From positions 1 to 52,192 of the forward strand of contig NZ_JAENIO010000029.1 in the NCBI RefSeq assembly GCF_016595415.1: 52,192 nucleotides of DNA, read 5' to 3'. The DNA is from Roseibacillus ishigakijimensis (lineage in GTDB: Bacteria; Verrucomicrobiota; Verrucomicrobiia; Verrucomicrobiales; Akkermansiaceae). Both the position numbers and the translations under genes were made by a program. The notes under the pieces are model-generated. The model made no database searches. It had not been told where the DNA came from and saw only the letters and a list, made by a program, of their open reading frames with translations. Below are positions 45,700-52,192 of this stretch, piece after piece (the stretch's first letter is position 1; each line of letters opens with the position of its first letter).

Positions 45700-46786
45700 G
45701 GTTGTTCTCTCTCTTACCTTGGGCGCTTGGGCTGTGGCCGGAGCGCTCTCTGCGCAAAGCTTGCCCGGGGAACTGCGCAAGGAAGGCTCTTTGGTGCGGG
45801 CCGCCTACGAGCCCGTCACTCAGGTTTTTCAGGAGAGCTGCGCCGTCATTTACGACACAATTCCTCTGGCCTACGGGGTAGTGGTTTCACCCGACGGCTT
45901 GATTTTGGTCAAGGCGAGCGAGTTTTCCGCCATCGAGTCTCCTTCGGTGATTGTCGGCAAAAAGCGCTACCGCGAGTTCGAGCTGCTGGCGACCAGTCCG
46001 GAATGGGATGTTTCCCTGCTCAAGATTCCCGCCGAGGGACTTCTTCCGGTTCGGTTCGCCGAGTCCGAGCCCTCCCACGGCACCATGGTCCTGTCCAATA
46101 GTGGATCATCCCGCTTTCGCCGCCGGGCCCAGCTGGGCATTATCGCCGCCAATGCCCGGCCAGTGGGCGAGGGCTCTCTCGCGGTCCTGGGAATCGCGAT
46201 GAGTTCTCCGGAAGAGGAAGAACTGCAAGTGCGCGGAGTGGCTGAGGAAAGTGGGGCCAAGGCCGCTGGCTTGCAGGCCGGCGATATCATCCTTTCGGTG
46301 GAGGGTCAGCCCGTGGCTTCCTCTGCTGAAATGCCCGATCTGCTTGCGGGAAAAGAGCCCGGAGAGTTCGTGAACCTGCGTATTCGCCGTGAGATTGTGC
46401 CCGAAGAGCCGGAAAAAGTTGAGGATCCCTTTGCCGAGGTTGCGGACTATGAGCCGGAGTTCGAGGAGTTGGAACTGTCGGTCGAGCTGCGGGAACGGCA
46501 GGAAGTGTTTCCCGAGCAAATGACGCGCAACGACATGATGTCGGGGGAGTTCTCCAAGCGCCGCACGAATTTTCCCCGCGTCCTGCAGCACGATACCTCC
46601 TTGGCCGAGCGCACCGTGGGGGGGCCCTTGCTCAATCTGAACGGTGAGTGTGTGGGCATGAATATCGCCTATGCCAGCCGGGAGAGTTCCTATGCCATTC
46701 CGGCTCAGGAATTGCAGGACCTGATCCTCGATTTGCAGGTTCGGGCGGGTCTAGAGCCGCAAGCGGTCGGTGCCGTGGAGAAGTAA
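45692..46786 (+). CDS. HtrA-like pseudoprotease with an internal PDZ domain
   Basis: 364 residues, signal peptide MNKVVLSLTLGAWAVAGALSA. The first barrel aligns with HtrA: SPDGLILVKASE, where Ser76 takes the place of the catalytic His, and EWDVSLLKI, which keeps Asp106. A PDZ domain follows at about 165-235 (VRGVAEESGAKAAGLQAGDI). The catalytic-serine region comes only after it: ERTVGGPLLNLNGECVGMNIA at about 306-326, with Val309 where Ser is expected. So the protein is catalytically dead and the PDZ lies inside the protease fold. It could scaffold or regulate the active protease encoded just before. Confidence 0.85.
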   Translation: MNKVVLSLTLGAWAVAGALSAQSLPGELRKEGSLVRAAYEPVTQVFQESCAVIYDTIPLAYGVVVSPDGLILVKASEFSAIESPSVIVGKKRYREFELLATSPEWDVSLLKIPAEGLLPVRFAESEPSHGTMVLSNSGSSRFRRRAQLGIIAANARPVGEGSLAVLGIAMSSPEEEELQVRGVAEESGAKAAGLQAGDIILSVEGQPVASSAEMPDLLAGKEPGEFVNLRIRREIVPEEPEKVEDPFAEVADYEPEFEELELSVELRERQEVFPEQMTRNDMMSGEFSKRRTNFPRVLQHDTSLAERTVGGPLLNLNGECVGMNIAYASRESSYAIPAQELQDLILDLQVRAGLEPQAVGAVEK

Positions 46787-46826
46787 AGGGCTTGCCGCTG
46801 CGGCGGGGATTGGCAATGGTCGCGCC

Positions 46827-47084
46827 ATGAGAGATCACACCTGGCGCGAACGCGATGAGGAGGGGCTGACTTTTTACAAGGCCACCCACCACGGCGGGCG
46901 GTGGACCCTGGCCAGTCAGCGCAAAGGGGACGATGAGTGGACCCGTTACGATCCCATTCCCGAAGAGCTGCTGGAGAAATTGCGCGAGAATCTTTTCAAT
47001 AAATATCAACGCGGGCGTTGTGCCTGGAAGGTGGTGGTGAGCGTGGACAAACTGTTGGGCCGGGAGTCCTCGGAGCCAAAATGA
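46827..47084 (+). CDS. Small protein of unknown function, coupled to bioA
   Basis: 85 residues from ATG 46827 (MRDHTWRERDEEGLTFYKATHHGGRWTL). Charged, with no signal peptide; pattern of a small alpha/beta domain ending in WKVVVSVDKLLG. Its stop overlaps the bioA start (ATGA). No family is recognised. Confidence 0.6.
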   Translation: MRDHTWRERDEEGLTFYKATHHGGRWTLASQRKGDDEWTRYDPIPEELLEKLRENLFNKYQRGRCAWKVVVSVDKLLGRESSEPK

Positions 47085-48322
47085 CCAGCGAAACGCAAAG
47101 GTGGCTGCAGGCGGACTGGGCGCACGCCTGGCACCCTTTCACCGACCACGCGCTCTGGGAAGGCGAGGTCGGCCCCGTCATCGTGCGGGGGGAGGGAGTG
47201 TATCTCGAGGACTCGGAAGGGCGGCGCTACTTCGATGCCAATTCGAGCATTTGGACCAATATCCACGGTCACAGTCACCCTCGCCTGGTGGCCGCATTGC
47301 AGGAGCAAGCCGCCACCCTTTGCCACAGCTCTTATCTTGGGTTGGCCAATGCCCGGGCCAGTGAGCTCTCGGCCCGTCTTTGTGAAGTCGCGGACCTGGA
47401 CCGCTGTTTTTTCTCTGACAATGGCAGCACTGCCATCGAGGCCGCCCTGCGCATGGAATTGCAGTGGCGCCACCTGCGGGGTGAGAAGGAGCGGCGGGGC
47501 TTCGTGGCCTTCGAAAACGCATACCATGGCGATACCCTTGGCGCGGCTAGCCTCGGGGGGGTGGGGCGCTTTTTTACCAGTATCGCCGGATTGGGTCCGC
47601 AGGTGAGCTGGGCCCGCGATCTGACGGACCTTGAGCATCTCGACCCCTCCAAAATCGCTGCCGTGGTCATCGAGCCCCTCATCCAGGGCGTCAATCAGAT
47701 GCGACCCTGGCCAACGGGGCTGCTTCGCGAGCTGCGAGCCTGGTGCGATGCTCATGGCGTTCACCTCATCTTGGACGAGGTGATGACTGGTTTTGGTCGC
47801 ACCGGGGAACTTTTTGCCTGCCAGCGGGAAGCGGTGCGGCCGGATTATCTCTGCCTCGCCAAGGCCATCACCGGAGGGACCATGCCCCTGGCCGCGACCC
47901 TGACCACGGGGGAAATTTACGAGGAGTTCAAGGGACCGGGGAAGACTTTTTACTACGGTCATAGTTACACCGCCAATCCCCTGGGGTGTGCGGTGGCCTT
48001 GGCCAGTCTCGCGCTCTGTCTGGAGCCCGGTTTTCTGCCCGGGGTGAGGAAGAAGGCCCGCCAGATGGAGGGGATTCTCGCCGACTTGGCGGCCAGGCCC
48101 GGGGTGCACGAGGTCCGCCAGTGTGGTCTGGTGGCTGGCATCGAGCTCGCCAGCGAGGGCGGGGGCGCGGAAGGGCGGCGCCTTTGTCAGCTGCTGCGGG
48201 GGAGAGGGCTGCTCACCCGGCCCATCCTCGATACCCTCGTCTGGATGCCTCCGCTGGCGAGCACAGCGGGGGAAATTGCCCGCATGGGAGCACTCTTTGC
48301 AGAGGTTCTTGGCGGGGATTGA
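47081..48322 (+). CDS. bioA: Adenosylmethionine-8-amino-7-oxononanoate aminotransferase
   Basis: 413 residues from ATG 47081. Class III PLP aminotransferase of biotin synthesis (KAPA to DAPA, S-adenosylmethionine as donor). HPFTDHALWE, YFDANSSIWTNIHGHSHP, FFSDNGSTAIEAALRM, VFENAYHGDT-type segment at about 150, LILDEVMTGFGRTG, and the PLP lysine in LCLAKAITGGTMPLA are present. bioB, bioD and bioF are not in the window. Other class III aminotransferases are an alternative, but the substrate-side motifs fit BioA. Confidence 0.9.
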   Translation: MTSETQRWLQADWAHAWHPFTDHALWEGEVGPVIVRGEGVYLEDSEGRRYFDANSSIWTNIHGHSHPRLVAALQEQAATLCHSSYLGLANARASELSARLCEVADLDRCFFSDNGSTAIEAALRMELQWRHLRGEKERRGFVAFENAYHGDTLGAASLGGVGRFFTSIAGLGPQVSWARDLTDLEHLDPSKIAAVVIEPLIQGVNQMRPWPTGLLRELRAWCDAHGVHLILDEVMTGFGRTGELFACQREAVRPDYLCLAKAITGGTMPLAATLTTGEIYEEFKGPGKTFYYGHSYTANPLGCAVALASLALCLEPGFLPGVRKKARQMEGILADLAARPGVHEVRQCGLVAGIELASEGGGAEGRRLCQLLRGRGLLTRPILDTLVWMPPLASTAGEIARMGALFAEVLGGD

Positions 48323-48416
48323 CTTCTCCCTCCTGCGAAATCCCTGTTCTGACGGCATCTTTCGCGCTTCGCGCTTGCCAGACGGGCAGGGGTTTGTCTT
48401 TCTCGCCGCCAGCAAC

Positions 48417-50297
48417 ATGGCAGACGAAAAACAGCGGAAGACTTTGGAAGAACGGCATGGCATGTCGGACTTGGAGCGATTGCGGCACTCCTGCGCCCAC
48501 GTGTTGGCCACGGCCATTGCCCGTCTCTGGCCCGATGTCCAGTTCGCCGCCGGTCCGCCCGTGGAGGGAGGCTTCTACTACGACATGGAGCTGGAGCACC
48601 GCATTTCCCCTGATGACTTCGAAGCCATTGAGGCCGAGATGAAGAAGGTGGTGAAGGCCAATGACAAGTTCGAGCGCCTGGTGGTCTCCCGCGACGAAGC
48701 GATGGCCATGGCTAAAAGCGGTCGTCTGGCCGCTCTGGGCGAGCGGGAAATGGAGAGCACGTTCAAGGTCGATTTGCTGAACAGCATCCCTGAAGACGAG
48801 GAGATTTCCATTTTCAAAAATGGCGACTTCTGGGACCTCTGCGCCGGCCCCCACGTCGGCCGCACCGGCAATTGCAAGGCCTACAAACTGATGAGCGTGG
48901 CCAGTGCTTTTTACAAGGGCGACAAGAACAATCCCCAGCTGCAGCGCGTCTACGGCACCTGTTTTCCCAACAAAACCCAGCTCAACGAGCACCTCGAGCG
49001 CCTGGAGGAAGCCCGCAAGCGCGACCACCGCAAGCTGGGCCGCGAGATGGGCCTTTTCACTTTCGACGAAATGGTCGGCCAAGGCCTGCCGCTGTGGAAG
49101 CCCAAGGGCGGGCTGGTCCGCCGCGAACTGCAGAACTTCATCACTGCCGAGCTCGACAAGCAGGGCTACTCGCAGGTCTTCACTCCGCACATTGGCAAGC
49201 TGGACCTCTACCGCACCAGCGGTCACTTTCCCTATTACGAGGACAGTCAGTTCCCCCCCATGGCCGATCGCGAGGTCTGGCACAAGCTGGCGGAAGAAGG
49301 TTCCGACTGCGGAGCACTTCTCAACGGTCTCCGTGATGGCGAGATCGATGGCTTCATGTTGAAGCCCATGAACTGCCCGCACCACATCAAGATTTTCGCC
49401 AGCGAGCGCCACAGCTACCGCGACCTGCCCATTCGCCTCGCGGAGTTTGGCACCGTTTATCGCTGGGAGCAAAGTGGCGAGCTCGGTGGCCTCACCCGCG
49501 TGCGCAGCTTCACCCAGGACGACGCCCACCTCTTCTGCACCCCCGATCAGGTGGCGGAAGAAATCCAAGGCTGCCTCGGCCTCGTCAAAACCGTGCTCGG
49601 CACCCTGGGCATGGAGGATTACACCGTCCGCCTCTCCCTGCGCGACCCCGATTCCGACAAATACATCGGCGAGTCCGAGAACTGGGACAAAGCCGAGGAC
49701 GCCCTGCGCGAAGCGGTCAAGGTGATGGGCGTGGACGCCATCGAGGAGCCCGGCGAGGCCGCCTTCTACGGCCCCAAGATTGACTTCGTGGTCAAGGACG
49801 TCATCGGGCGCGAGTGGCAGCTGGGCACCGTGCAGGTGGACTACAATCTGCCCGAGCGCTTCGACCTCTCCTACATTGGCAGCGACAACAAGCCGCACCG
49901 CCCGGTCATGATTCACCGTGCCCCCTTCGGCTCGCTGGAGCGCTTCACCGGACTTCTCATTGAGCACTTTGAGGGCAAGTTCCCGACGTGGCTCGCGCCG
50001 GAGCAGGTGCGCGTTCTTCCCATCTCGCAACAGTTCAACGACGAGGCCGAAAAAATCGTCGCCCAGCTGGCCGAGGTCGGAGTGCGGGTGAAGCTTGATG
50101 GCAGTGGCGACAAGGTGGGGGCCAAAATTCGCCTTGCCCGCTTGGATCGGGTGCCTTATATGTTGGTCCTAGGTGCACGCGAGGTTGAGAACAATCAAGT
50201 GAGTGTGCGCCACCGGGATCGCGAAGATCTCGGAACCCAGTCGGTGGATGATTTTGTTAACCAAATTCAAAAAGAAATCGCAGAGCGCTCCCTCTGA
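48417..50297 (+). CDS. thrS: Threonyl-tRNA synthetase lacking the TGS domain
   Basis: 626 residues from ATG 48417. Charges tRNA-Thr. The editing domain begins at once: H24-x3-H28 in RLRHSCAHVLATAI, and the CxGxH-type DLCAGPHVGRTG. Catalytic motifs follow: GLPLWKPKGGLVRRELQ (motif 1), MLKPMNCPHHIKIF, RWEQSGELGGLTRVRSFTQDDAHLFC (motif 2), PVMIHRAPFGSLERFTGLLIEHFEG (motif 3), then the anticodon-binding domain. The roughly 60-residue N-terminal TGS domain of E. coli ThrRS is missing, and about 30 residues are inserted before the MNCP motif (around REVWHKLAEEG). thrS-infC order is conserved. Confidence 0.95.
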   Translation: MADEKQRKTLEERHGMSDLERLRHSCAHVLATAIARLWPDVQFAAGPPVEGGFYYDMELEHRISPDDFEAIEAEMKKVVKANDKFERLVVSRDEAMAMAKSGRLAALGEREMESTFKVDLLNSIPEDEEISIFKNGDFWDLCAGPHVGRTGNCKAYKLMSVASAFYKGDKNNPQLQRVYGTCFPNKTQLNEHLERLEEARKRDHRKLGREMGLFTFDEMVGQGLPLWKPKGGLVRRELQNFITAELDKQGYSQVFTPHIGKLDLYRTSGHFPYYEDSQFPPMADREVWHKLAEEGSDCGALLNGLRDGEIDGFMLKPMNCPHHIKIFASERHSYRDLPIRLAEFGTVYRWEQSGELGGLTRVRSFTQDDAHLFCTPDQVAEEIQGCLGLVKTVLGTLGMEDYTVRLSLRDPDSDKYIGESENWDKAEDALREAVKVMGVDAIEEPGEAAFYGPKIDFVVKDVIGREWQLGTVQVDYNLPERFDLSYIGSDNKPHRPVMIHRAPFGSLERFTGLLIEHFEGKFPTWLAPEQVRVLPISQQFNDEAEKIVAQLAEVGVRVKLDGSGDKVGAKIRLARLDRVPYMLVLGAREVENNQVSVRHRDREDLGTQSVDDFVNQIQKEIAERSL

Positions 50298-50350
50298 GCG
50301 CTCCGTCCACCCGTCCGCGTGTATGAAAAGCTGATGCTTGCCAACGCGAC

Positions 50351-50372
50351 CCTTTCGAAGCCGTTCGAAAGG
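50351..50372 (+). promoter_or_regulatory. Hairpin in the infC leader
   Basis: CCTTTCGAA (50351-50359) and TTCGAAAGG (50364-50372) are exact complements around GCCG. No T-run follows. It lies 30 bp before the infC start region and may affect infC translation or mRNA processing after thrS. Confidence 0.55.
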
Positions 50373-50401
50373 ACTTACTTTGTGAAAGCAGGGGAGTCCT
50401 T

Positions 50402-51112
50402 TTGCGGTTTCAACACCTGAACCCAGACCCCAAAACAGCCATAGCTAAGAAAAAGAGACCGAGAAGGCAACGCCGGGAAATTATCCGCGTGAACGACAAG
50501 ATCCGCGCCAGTCGCGTGCGGGTGCTTGCCCCGGACGGAGCCCAGTTAGGAGTGATGGACCTGCGTGATGCCGTCAAGGCCGCGAAATCAGTGGGCCTCA
50601 CCCTCGTGGAAGTAGCCGGTAATGTCGATCCCCCCGTCTGCCAAATTGTCGATTACGGCAAATGGCGCTACGACCAATCCAAGCGCAAGAAAAACAAGGA
50701 CAAGACTACCACCAAGATGAAGGAGGTCAAGTTCCGCGTGCGCACCGAGGAGCACGACTACAACATCAAGATGGGTCGCCTCGAAGAATTCCTCGACGCC
50801 GGGCACAAGGTCCGGGTGCAGCTCCAATTCCGCGGTCGTGAAAATGCCCACAAAGAACTGGGCGTCGAAGTCCTCAAACGGGTGAAGGAAGACGTCAAGC
50901 AGATGGGTCATTGCGACCAGGAGCCCCGCATCGCTGGCCGCGCCGTTAATATGGTTCTCTCTCCCTTGCCCAAGGGCCAGCGTAAGCGCCGCTTCAAGCT
51001 CATCCACGGCGATCTGATCGACCCCGATGAAGATTACGAGGACGACGACGAAGACTACGAGGACGATGATCATCACGAGGATGATGAGCATGATTCCTCC
51101 GACGATGATTGA
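50402..51112 (+). CDS. infC: Translation initiation factor IF-3 with acidic C-terminal tail
   Basis: 236 residues if started at TTG 50402, which has AGGGGAG 5 nt upstream; an ATA at 50441 would give the more usual MAKKKRPRRQRRE start. No ATG exists in frame before conserved sequence. IF-3 keeps subunits apart and rejects non-AUG starts, so a non-AUG start fits autoregulation as known for E. coli infC (AUU). N-domain IIRVNDKIRASRVRVLAP, linker, C-domain KEVKFRVRTEEHDYNIKMGRLEEFL. The last 30 residues are almost only Asp, Glu, His, Tyr and Ser, an unusual acidic tail. Confidence 0.94.
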   Translation: MRFQHLNPDPKTAIAKKKRPRRQRREIIRVNDKIRASRVRVLAPDGAQLGVMDLRDAVKAAKSVGLTLVEVAGNVDPPVCQIVDYGKWRYDQSKRKKNKDKTTTKMKEVKFRVRTEEHDYNIKMGRLEEFLDAGHKVRVQLQFRGRENAHKELGVEVLKRVKEDVKQMGHCDQEPRIAGRAVNMVLSPLPKGQRKRRFKLIHGDLIDPDEDYEDDDEDYEDDDHHEDDEHDSSDDD

Positions 51113-51123
51113 GGGCCGCCCCC

Positions 51124-51813
51124 ATGCCTGAATCTCCCCGGCTCCTTCTCTTCGATATCGACGGCACCCTGGTGGATACCGGGGGAGCCGGTCTGGCGTC
51201 CTTACTGGAGGCCACCCGGGAGATTTTCGGTGATGATGGCCCCGCCCTCGATTTGGCCGGGGCCACCGATACCGGGCTGCTCAAGAATATCTACCGCACC
51301 TTCGCCCGCGAGGAAGAGGAAGCCACCACTGCCCGCTTCTTTGATTGCTATCTCGCCCGGCTGGAAGTGAATTTGCAAGACCCCTGCTTTGGCGGGCGGG
51401 CTCTGGACGGAGTCGCTACCCTTTTGCAGGAAATCGAGGCCGCCCAAGTCACCAAAGGCCTCCTCACCGGCAACATCACCGCCGGTGCCGAGATCAAGAT
51501 GCGGCACTATGGTTTCGAGGGACTTTTTCCCTTTGGCGCTTTTGGCGACGATCATCACGATCGCAACGAGCTTGGCCCCATCGCTTTGCAACGTGCGGGA
51601 GAGAATGCCGGGCAGACCTTCGAGCCCGCGCAAACCCTCGTCATAGGCGACACTCCCAAGGACATTTGGTGTGCCCAAGCCCTCGGGGCTCGCTCGATCT
51701 GCGTCGCCACCGGAGCCTTTACCGCTGACCAACTGCGGGACCACGGCGCCGACCTCGTCTTCGAAGACTTCTCAGAGACCGAGGCGGTCCTGCAGGCCCT
51801 TCTGCCATCCTGA
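51124..51813 (+). CDS. HAD-family hydrolase, phosphoglycolate-phosphatase-like
   Basis: 229 residues from ATG 51124. HAD motif 1 LFDIDGTLVDTGG, motif 2 GLLTGN, the Lys in the KMRHYGFE region, motif 4 LVIGDTPKDIWCA. A helical C1 cap lies between motifs 1 and 2. The protein should dephosphorylate a small molecule; Gph-like activity is the usual annotation but not proven by the motifs. It starts 11 bp after infC, so cotranscription is likely; rpmI and rplT, which often follow infC, are absent. Confidence 0.85.
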   Translation: MPESPRLLLFDIDGTLVDTGGAGLASLLEATREIFGDDGPALDLAGATDTGLLKNIYRTFAREEEEATTARFFDCYLARLEVNLQDPCFGGRALDGVATLLQEIEAAQVTKGLLTGNITAGAEIKMRHYGFEGLFPFGAFGDDHHDRNELGPIALQRAGENAGQTFEPAQTLVIGDTPKDIWCAQALGARSICVATGAFTADQLRDHGADLVFEDFSETEAVLQALLPS

Positions 51814-51841
51814 GCAGGAATGACAAAAGGTGAACCGGAAG

Positions 51842-51862
51842 GGATGCCTCGCCGAGGCATCC
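51842..51862. terminator. Strong hairpin after the HAD gene
   Basis: GGATGCCTC (51842-51850) and GAGGCATCC (51854-51862) pair exactly around GCC. No U-tract follows. It probably ends or stabilises the thrS-infC-HAD transcript. Confidence 0.5.
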
Positions 51863-52040
51863 GCTGGTAACTGGCAATTGGTAACCAACAGCGATAAATG
51901 GGCCCTTAGTTCTATTTCGCAATCGAAGTCGCTGCTTGAAGAACGATCCGCATTGTTTCTGTTCAGGATTTGACGCTACGGCATTATATTTGTCAGCTTC
52001 CTCCGGTGTCTATCCGCATGGTGCTTCTGTTTCTCTGCTT
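51863..52040. other. Non-coding stretch before the IS element
   Basis: No gene, RNA or regulatory site is seen. It is less GC-rich than the genes on the left, which fits a junction between chromosome and mobile DNA. Confidence 0.4.
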
Positions 52041-52192
52041 TGAGGTGGACCCCGAAAATCGGGCCAGGGGTTAAGCGATAATTTTGGTGGTGAGGAACGG
52101 CGAAAAACGCCAAACCCAACCAAATAAAATGAAAGCCAAAAGAAGACGACATGACCCGGAGTTCAAAGCCCGGGTGGCCATCGAAGCCCTCA
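52041..52192 (+). mobile_element. Left part of an IS3-family insertion sequence, cut by window end
   Basis: The element probably begins near 52041-52046 with TGAGGTGGACCCC, a TG-starting end as in IS3-family terminal repeats. A CCCGA/TCGGG hairpin (52051-52063) lies inside. The first transposase frame starts at 52129. The right end is outside the window, so size and target duplication cannot be read. Confidence 0.7.
52129..52192 (+). CDS. IS3-family transposase OrfA, N-terminal fragment (runs off window)
   Basis: ATG 52129 opens a frame reading MKAKRRRHDPEFKARVAIEA, the standard start of the helix-turn-helix OrfA protein of IS3-family elements. Only about 21 residues are in the window. OrfA binds the terminal repeats; the DDE catalytic part would be in OrfB, made by frameshifting. 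Confidence 0.8.
   Translation, partial: MKAKRRRHDPEFKARVAIEAL

Noticed and set aside
48213-50030. 605-residue minus-strand frame opposite thrS
   Set aside because: Antisense to fully conserved ThrRS motifs.
50380-50396. Possible Rex box (TTGTGAAA) before infC
   Set aside because: Only one half-site is present; the second half does not match TTTCACAA. It overlaps the infC ribosome-binding site.

Overview
The window reads as chromosomal DNA of a member of the Verrucomicrobiota, most likely Verrucomicrobiales. The lines of evidence are: an S10-spc ribosomal cluster with L22 carrying a helix-hairpin-helix tail, a PEP-CTERM sorted protein, a secreted sulfatase next to a secreted FAD oxidoreductase, an SOS-type imuB preceded by boxes of the TGTTC-N4-GAAC type described for Verrucomicrobia LexA, and high GC with few Shine-Dalgarno sequences in the ribosomal genes. 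The taxonomic call is inference; no rRNA gene is present. I saw no tRNA, rRNA or CRISPR array.

Layout. 1-95 is a 7-bp tandem repeat. 170-4210 (minus strand) holds imuB and an rlhA-type U32 protein. 4393-6532 holds two tandem paralogous membrane-anchored proteins of unknown function. 6605-23186 is a long plus-strand run (str, S10, spc order): promoter and structured leader, rpsL, rpsG, fusA, rpsJ, rplC, rplD, rplW, rplB, rpsS, an exported coiled-coil protein, rplV, rpsC, rplP, rpmC, rpsQ, rplN, rplX, rplE, rpsH, rplF, rplR, rpsE, rplO, secY, adk, map. tuf, rpsN and rpmD are missing from their usual slots. 23261-27199 is a small secreted-enzyme island (sulfatase, carbohydrate-binding-like protein, FAD oxidoreductase). 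27200-27707 is a divergent intergenic region rich in inverted repeats. 27708-36100 carries a large secreted unknown, rex, a Prc-type tail-specific protease, yggS, a GH16 glycoside hydrolase, a small lipoprotein and an M29 aminopeptidase. 36198-38397 has a CHRD/PEP-CTERM protein (minus), nadC and birA. 38478-44026 is a four-gene translationally coupled cluster: YtrA-type GntR regulator, ABC ATPase and two large paralogous permeases. 44114-46786 has a small secreted protein, an HtrA-like protease and a coupled pseudoprotease. 46827-51813 has a small unknown, bioA, thrS, infC and a HAD phosphatase. The window ends inside the left part of an IS3-family element.

How the genes work together. The core is translation and protein export: ribosomal proteins, EF-G, IF3, ThrRS, SecY, Map and Adk. 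Several of these carry lineage-type additions: RGG-rich tails on S3 and S5, an HhH domain on L22, a strongly acidic tail on IF3, an extra C-terminal membrane segment on SecY, and loss of the TGS domain in ThrRS. Around the core are envelope functions (Prc, HtrA pair, ABC cluster, PEP-CTERM protein) and polysaccharide-related enzymes (sulfatase, GH16).

Most promising for follow-up: the exported coiled-coil gene embedded between rpsS and rplV; the set of disordered or accessory extensions on 30S components; the protease/pseudoprotease pair with a PDZ domain lying inside the degenerate protease fold; the YtrA/ABC cluster with a matching operator; and the structured leader of rpsL.
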